Assembly (NCBI GenBank): GCA_009741485.1
Contig: CM019219.1
Coordinates: 31,488,369 to 31,552,368 of the forward strand
Length of the DNA: 64,000 nt
DNA from: Malurus cyaneus samueli
Taxonomy: Eukaryota; Chordata; Aves; Passeriformes; Maluridae
Reading direction: 5' to 3'
How positions within the stretch are numbered: the stretch's first letter is position 1; every line of letters starts with the position of its first letter. Positions 58,801 to 64,000 of this stretch are shown here, piece after piece. Under the pieces are notes generated by a model. That model had not been told where the DNA came from. It was given only the letters and a program-made list of their open reading frames with translations, and did no database searches. Made by a program: the position numbers and the translations under genes.

Positions 58801-61800
58801 CCTGTGAATCTCTGTTTCAGTGGTGTCAGTTCATCCCTTCACTCCAATTGTGTGCGTGGATCCTACAGGTATCAATCTGCCCAGGTTTATGTGTTATTCC
58901 TTAACCTTTCTGCTCCAGAATTACCCAGAAAGCTTCATCAATTCCTTCACCCCCTAATTCCGGCTGTTCTTGGTGCATTTTTAACCTGGCAGTTTGTAGA
59001 TATGCTCTCTGGGAATGTCTACTTTGTGGTAAAGCAAAACCTCATCACAGGTGCTGTCACTGGAGAAAAATGTATTCATTATTATTATTCTTATTATTAT
59101 TTTTAGGAAAGATGCGATCTCACCTCATGCATAAAATTAGTTTAATGGAACAGCAGGAATGGGAGGGAATATTGGCTTTCCTGGGCTTGTCTGGGGAGTG
59201 AGTGAACAATTTCTTTGCTCCCTCTCAGGCCCTGGATGAATGATATGTCATTGGAGCCGCATTTTTAGCTGAGGTGTGTCCGTGAAGACAGCAGGGAACA
59301 GAAAAAATAGGTTTTAAAAATTACTCTGAGGAATTTGTGAGCTTTTAAACATAGTCCTGGAGCAGCCTGTGAGGCTGAGAGCCGAGACTGACTTGGGAGG
59401 GAGAAATAGGGGTGGAAAATGGGCTTGTGTCTTGTAAATCCTCAGATAAAAGGGTTTGCATCCTGTTTGAGTGCATGGGGCAAGGGACACCGTGTCAGTA
59501 GGGTTGGGACACCGGGTCTTGTGTGTCCCATGGTCTTCCCACTCCTCTCCTGAGTTATTCCTGCCCTTTTTAGGATAGGTTATTCCTGCCCCATGAATAC
59601 AGACAGCAGGCACTGTGTTGGTAGCGCTGTCAAAGTGCACTTGTGCTTGTCTGACCCTCACAAACTTCTCTCAGTTCACTCCCTGGGAGTTGGAGAGGAG
59701 AGATGAGGATAAAAGTGATAATGTCATCTCAGGGCATCCAGACGCCGGTGATGGCAGCGTGTGCAGGAGCTCTCGTCCCCTCCAGCAGTCCCACATGGCC
59801 TTGTCCTTCGGCTTATTTCCCCTCAGAACTCCAGGTTATCTCAGGGAGAATTTTTTTTCACTGAAAAGTGAACTTGAGTGAATATCCTCTCTTGTAAAGT
59901 GAAAATTTCTCTGGTAAAAATTTAAAACCAGCAACTCTTCCTCTGTTGGCAGCTGGAGATCTTCCCTGTTTCTTTGGAGGCACATCCTGGTCAAAAAGCT
60001 GAGCTTGGTGCTGAGCACAGGGCTTGTCACAGCTTCTGGTCCTGGGCTTTATGTGGGACCAAGCCAAGCCCTGCAGAATAAGCTGAGAAAAGGAAGGATG
60101 CCTTTCCTGGAGGGAAACTCCCTTCCTGCTGAGTGTCTTTTCAAGCTTGGTGGAATGGGTCTGCTAGAATTAGGGGTTCTTTGAGTGAGAAGAATCAAAG
60201 GATGAGTTGTGGGGGAGGAAAGGTGTGGGAAGGAGGCAGTTGCAGGCATACTCATCTAATTTCCATCAATAGGTGTGAGCCAAGCCTGGGGTTCTGCCTG
60301 TCCCCTGACTCCTTCCTTCCCTTGCAGTTCGTGTGGGGCATTTGCACTTTCTCCTTCTCCTGCTCTCTTCCCTCTTGGGCTGCAGGAGATGGACACGTTT
60401 TAGAATGCAAGGTGAGGGGTTGGGTTTTTTTTTCAGCTCATCAAATGCTCCCTGGTGGCACCAGGGCTCTGAGAAAGCCTAAAAGACTCAGAGGCTGTGT
60501 GCACTCTCATCCCCTTCGGGTGCCAACCCCCGGCATCCCTCCTCCAACAACTTTGCTCCGTTGTGATGGTTTTCCAACATCTCCTTGCCCTCAGGCTCCT
60601 GCAGCTCCCTCAGCACTGCTCACTGCTTCTGACTCCACTCCCTTTCCTCCTTCCAAGTTGTCTTTGGGCCACCTCCACATCTACATTGCAGTGGCAGGGG
60701 ACAAAATCTCCCTGATGCTTGAAAGTGAAAACACAGCCACAAAGGAACTTCCTGTGCTCTGTATCTGAAAATATCTCCCCTGCTACACGAAAAGAGAACT
60801 AAATTGGCTTTTTAACCTGCTTTTCTTTCCTTCCTCCTCTCCTCAATCTTTGCTGAGATGATAGAAGCATTGATACAGCTTGCTCTGGTCAGCACGGCCA
60901 CGTGCTGTGCTGTCAGCGTTCAGGTTGTCTGCAGAGCTCCTCTAAGCCAGGATCACAGGCCAGATTAAACTGGGAAAAAACCTTATTTTTGGTGGGGGGG
61001 CATTCTCAAGGTGTACAGGGACTTGTTAGTGACACATGATCTTGAGGCGAGCGGGCTTTGCTGGGAGATTTTATCTCTTTTTATAGCTGGTGCAGGTGGA
61101 TTTTGCTGTGATAAAAGCTGTGAACACCACACAAGTCAGACTGTTCCTTCCTGGCTTGCAATAATCAGCTTCCAGCTCTGAACCACCCCGAAGTAATAGG
61201 GCTTGCTGCAAGAATGGCAGAGGTCAGGCTCTGCTTGTGGGTGATAAGAGATTTTGGGAGCTGGGCAAAAAGAAGGTGCTGGTAGTGCCCCTCAGGGGGG
61301 TAATTTGGAGTTTACAAACCCCTTGATGCACATCAGACAATCCATCTCCTCCCATCTCTGATTCCTTGCAGACTGTTTTTCTCGCTCCTGCCAAGAAAGT
61401 GGACATTGCTTTTTAATACCTTTCAGCATTATCTGCCCGATAAAGTGGTTTCACTTGGCAGGAGCACAGTCTTTTTTGTTATTCATCCTTTAAACTGTTT
61501 TTGAGCAGGAAAGCACTTCCCCCAAAAGGTTACTTAAAGAGTTTTTGTCCAAATAGTGACAACAGTGGCTCTTGGAGGTTGTGCATCGATCCCAGAAGGC
61601 AAACAAACAGCCCCAGCTTAAATCCTACACCAACTATAAACCTTACGCTTCTTAATTGGGAAATTGATTTTAAATCCAAGCCTCTCGAAAAATCTAATTA
61701 TTTTTCTTTATAAAAAGAAATCTAAAAAAAAAAAAAAAGGGAAGTCTTTCTCTCTGTCATGCTCCACCAGGCAGAAGAGAGAGAGTAGGAAATAATTCTT

Positions 61801-62065
61801 GGTGGTAGCTCTGCAGGGTGCCCTGGTGATAACCTGGATAATACAATCTGATTTTGGCCTTGAGTCTGTTCCCTTGGATTATCACATTCTTCAAGGACCA
61901 AAAGCTGTGCTGGTGAATCAGACCTGGAGGAGAATGTCTTTTTTAGTGGTAAGCTTTAGGTGTCTGGGTTTCTTTTTTCCCCAGCCATCAAAAGCCAGAG
62001 AGAAGGCTTTTATCATGTCGCTGCTTTATAGAGCATAAGTTGTGGGCATCGGGAGGATGCCCAGC
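52801..62065. other. Intergenic, no gene recognised
   Basis: Over 9 kb with no recognised coding exon. A short (TTA)n run lies at 59084-59104. A weak CR1-like stretch may lie at 55600-55740. Frames at 56781-57173, 58256-58768 and 60133-60768 are open by chance as far as I can tell. Blocks at 52960-53560 and 54590-55080 may be regulatory. Confidence 0.45.
52960..53560. promoter_or_regulatory. CpG-enriched intergenic block, candidate regulatory element
   Basis: Repeat-free 600-base block with many preserved CpGs (TCCGAGGGACGTCGCAC, AAAGCGCTGCAGCGTAATTG, GAACGAGCCCGGCATCGC) interleaved with AT-rich motifs such as CTATTTATG. No exon recognised in any frame. Its makeup is like that of the block at 26090-26500. 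Confidence 0.3.
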
Positions 62066-62452
62066 TCTCTCCTTTCCTTTCCTTCCTTCCTTCTTTTTTT
62101 TCCTTTTTTTTCCTTTTTTCTTCTTTCCTTTCCTCTTCCTTTCCTTTCCTTTCCTTTCTTTCCTTTCCTTTCCTTCCTTTCCTTTCCTTTCCTTTCCTTT
62201 CTTTCCTTTCCTTTTCCTTCCTTTCCTTTCCTTTCCTTTCCTTTCCTTTCCTTTCCTTTCCTTTCCTTTCCTTTCCTTTCCTTTCCTTTCCTTTCCTTTC
62301 CTTTCCTTTCCTTTCCTTTCCTTTCCTTTCCTTTCCTTTCTCTTTCCTTTCCTTTCCTTTTCCTTTCCTTTCCTTTCCTTTCCTTTCCTTTCCTTTCCTT
62401 TCCTTTCCTTTCCTTTCCTTTCCTTTCCTTTCTTTCCTTCCCTCCCTCTGCT
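62066..62452. repeat. (TTTCC)n pyrimidine tract
   Basis: About 385 bases are purely C and T on the plus strand. They are mostly perfect TTTCC pentamers from about 62225, with more irregular TTCC/T-rich sequence before. Frames through it (Phe-Pro-Leu-Ser repeats or Lys-Glu-Arg-Gly repeats) are artefacts. Confidence 0.98.
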
Positions 62453-64000
62453 TCTTGGGTTCAAAGGGAGAGAAAAGCAAAGGGAAAAGAGGGGAAAGAA
62501 AAGGCCACTTTTGGAGGCAGCATGCCTGTATGACCTGCCCTGAAAGGAAAGGTGGATTTGGAGAGATGGGAGGATGTAGGTGTAAAACCTGAGCTGTGCC
62601 ACACAGAGTGATGGATCAGGATCTGTGCTGGATGTGAAGTCTGGACGTGGAGCCATTTTCCACAGTTACATTTAGGTAGGGATCTGTTTGTGAGGGAATG
62701 GGATCTGCTTTGTCCAACAGAAGGGCTGAAATCCCAACTCTCAAGTGCCCAAGTCCTTCTTGGTTTGATTTTTATGATTAGGTTTTATTGCCCTCACTGC
62801 AAGACCATTTTCCCAAGCCTTCATTTCGGGGGTGAAGCATCCTTGTTTTTTTTTTTCTCCATGCTTTGGCATAACTTCAGCTGGTTTTTTGGTTTTTCCA
62901 TTTCCAGGGAAGCAAAGGAGGTGGCTTGCCTCATCTCTGCATCCACTTAAAGATGCAGGAGCCCATGTCCCACATCTCTCCTGCTGCACAGGGGTTTCTT
63001 CCCCTCCCTTCAGGTGAGGGGTTTCTCCTGGAAGCCTGGGTGCTGAGGGATGCTGGAGCACAGGGATGCCAGCTGGCCAGCTTCCAGCATCCTCCCTCCC
63101 TCCCTCCCTGCCTTCACACACACCCTCAGCCACCTCGGAGCTGCGTTTGTTTATAGAAACACTGTCAAGCAACAAAAGTCTTTCCAATAGCTCCGAGGAG
63201 AGGGACGTTTTCAGCTACTCAGTCACCCTCAAACTGTGAAGACACGACGTATCAGCTGCATAAAATTAATTTATTTAGTGAAGGGAGGCGTTAATTAAGA
63301 GATCTCATTTATTGTGTCTCTGCAGACAGCTCTCGAGGGCCTTTTGAATTGTCAGCTCTGGTGACAGCAAAAGCTAATGGTGCCATGGATCAGTAGTGGC
63401 AGGATTCGTGCCAAGGGAGGAAATGGGAGATGGAAGAAGGGCTTGAGAATGGAGTGAGGGAGACTTGGGCACACATTGCTGGGGCTGCTGAGGTGCTGTG
63501 CCCTTCCTCAGCCTCCCCCAGTGAATTCTGCCAAAGGGAAAGGCTCTGGCTCAGAGTGGCTGCAGAAAAGGCCCAGGGTTTGGCAGAGCAGCTCAGCAAA
63601 CCCACGGGTGCCAGGACACGTGCAGCCAAAAATGTATTTGCGTGGATCGACTTAAAATAACCGGCTGTCCGTGGGAGCTGAACTGGAAAAGAATCTTTGA
63701 TTTATTTTTAAAAAATCAGCTCTTTCTGCACTCTGAGAGGTTAATTCTACTTGGTTAATCAGAATGTGTCAATCTGATAACCAAGTGCAGACCTGACACC
63801 AAATTTGTGGGTTTAAATCTAAAGTGTTTTAGAAAATAACAAATACGCTTTATCTGAAAGAATTACATGCTCCAGTACAGCTGTTTATAGGCATCTCCTT
63901 CAGGAAAAGCTGTGCCAACACTTTTCCCCCCACCTCTTTATCTTCTTATCATCTTCATCAAGTTGCTTTTGGAGGGAAATTGAAATTCTCTCGATGCAGA
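62453..64000. other. Intergenic, no gene recognised
   Basis: Unique sequence to the end of the window, with a small CCTC run at 63093-63112. AT-rich blocks at 63130-63360 and 63640-63990 have homeodomain-type cores. No first exon of a downstream gene is visible. Confidence 0.45.

Noticed and set aside
61988..62656. Open frames of up to 222 codons rich in Lys-Glu-Arg-Gly or Phe-Pro-Leu-Ser
   Set aside because: They are translations of the (TTTCC)n tract.
62453..64000. First exon of UNC5B near the end of the window
   Set aside because: No CpG island, signal peptide or recognisable UNC5B segment is present.

Overview
The window is vertebrate nuclear DNA, almost certainly from a bird and probably a passerine. 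Three things point there. About twenty 3'-end fragments of CR1 LINEs are scattered through it, several ending in the short octamer repeat that CR1 carries instead of a poly-A tail. One degraded LTR-type element resembles a family common in songbirds. The only recognisable gene, PCBD1, has vertebrate intron-exon structure. There are no bacterial-type operons, no CRISPR array, and no tRNA or rRNA gene that I can see.

PCBD1 (pterin-4a-carbinolamine dehydratase, also called DCoH) lies on the minus strand in the first 6 kb. Its four coding exons are at 5593-5595 (the start codon alone), 2362-2493, 1935-2015 and 1375-1473. They join without frame breaks into a complete 104-residue protein, the usual vertebrate length, with GT-AG introns throughout. 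A CpG-rich promoter covers about 5380-5900. The 3' side holds an antisense CR1 copy and a possible poly-A signal near 385.

From about 5.9 kb to the end (58 kb) I find no coding exon. In mammals PCBD1 is followed on its promoter side by a long intergenic interval and then UNC5B, and this stretch fits the start of such an interval, but no UNC5B exon is visible. It is a mix of unique sequence, CR1 fragments, microsatellites and three notable repeat structures. These are a four-copy 53-bp minisatellite 0.4 kb upstream of the PCBD1 start codon (6001-6212), an inverted duplication with arms of about 0.6 kb around a spacer of about 2.65 kb (about 39985-43865), and a five-copy 29-bp repeat that has expanded inside the LTR remnant (44777-44921). 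Two long pyrimidine tracts, (TTCC)n at 6671-7107 and (TTTCC)n at 62066-62452, have strong purine/pyrimidine strand asymmetry.

Several repeat-free blocks rich in TAAT-type motifs, or unusually rich in CpG for their surroundings, could be conserved non-coding regulatory elements. That is a guess from composition only and needs an alignment. I found no new biological system here. The most worthwhile items are the inverted duplication, the LTR-derived repeat and the candidate regulatory blocks.
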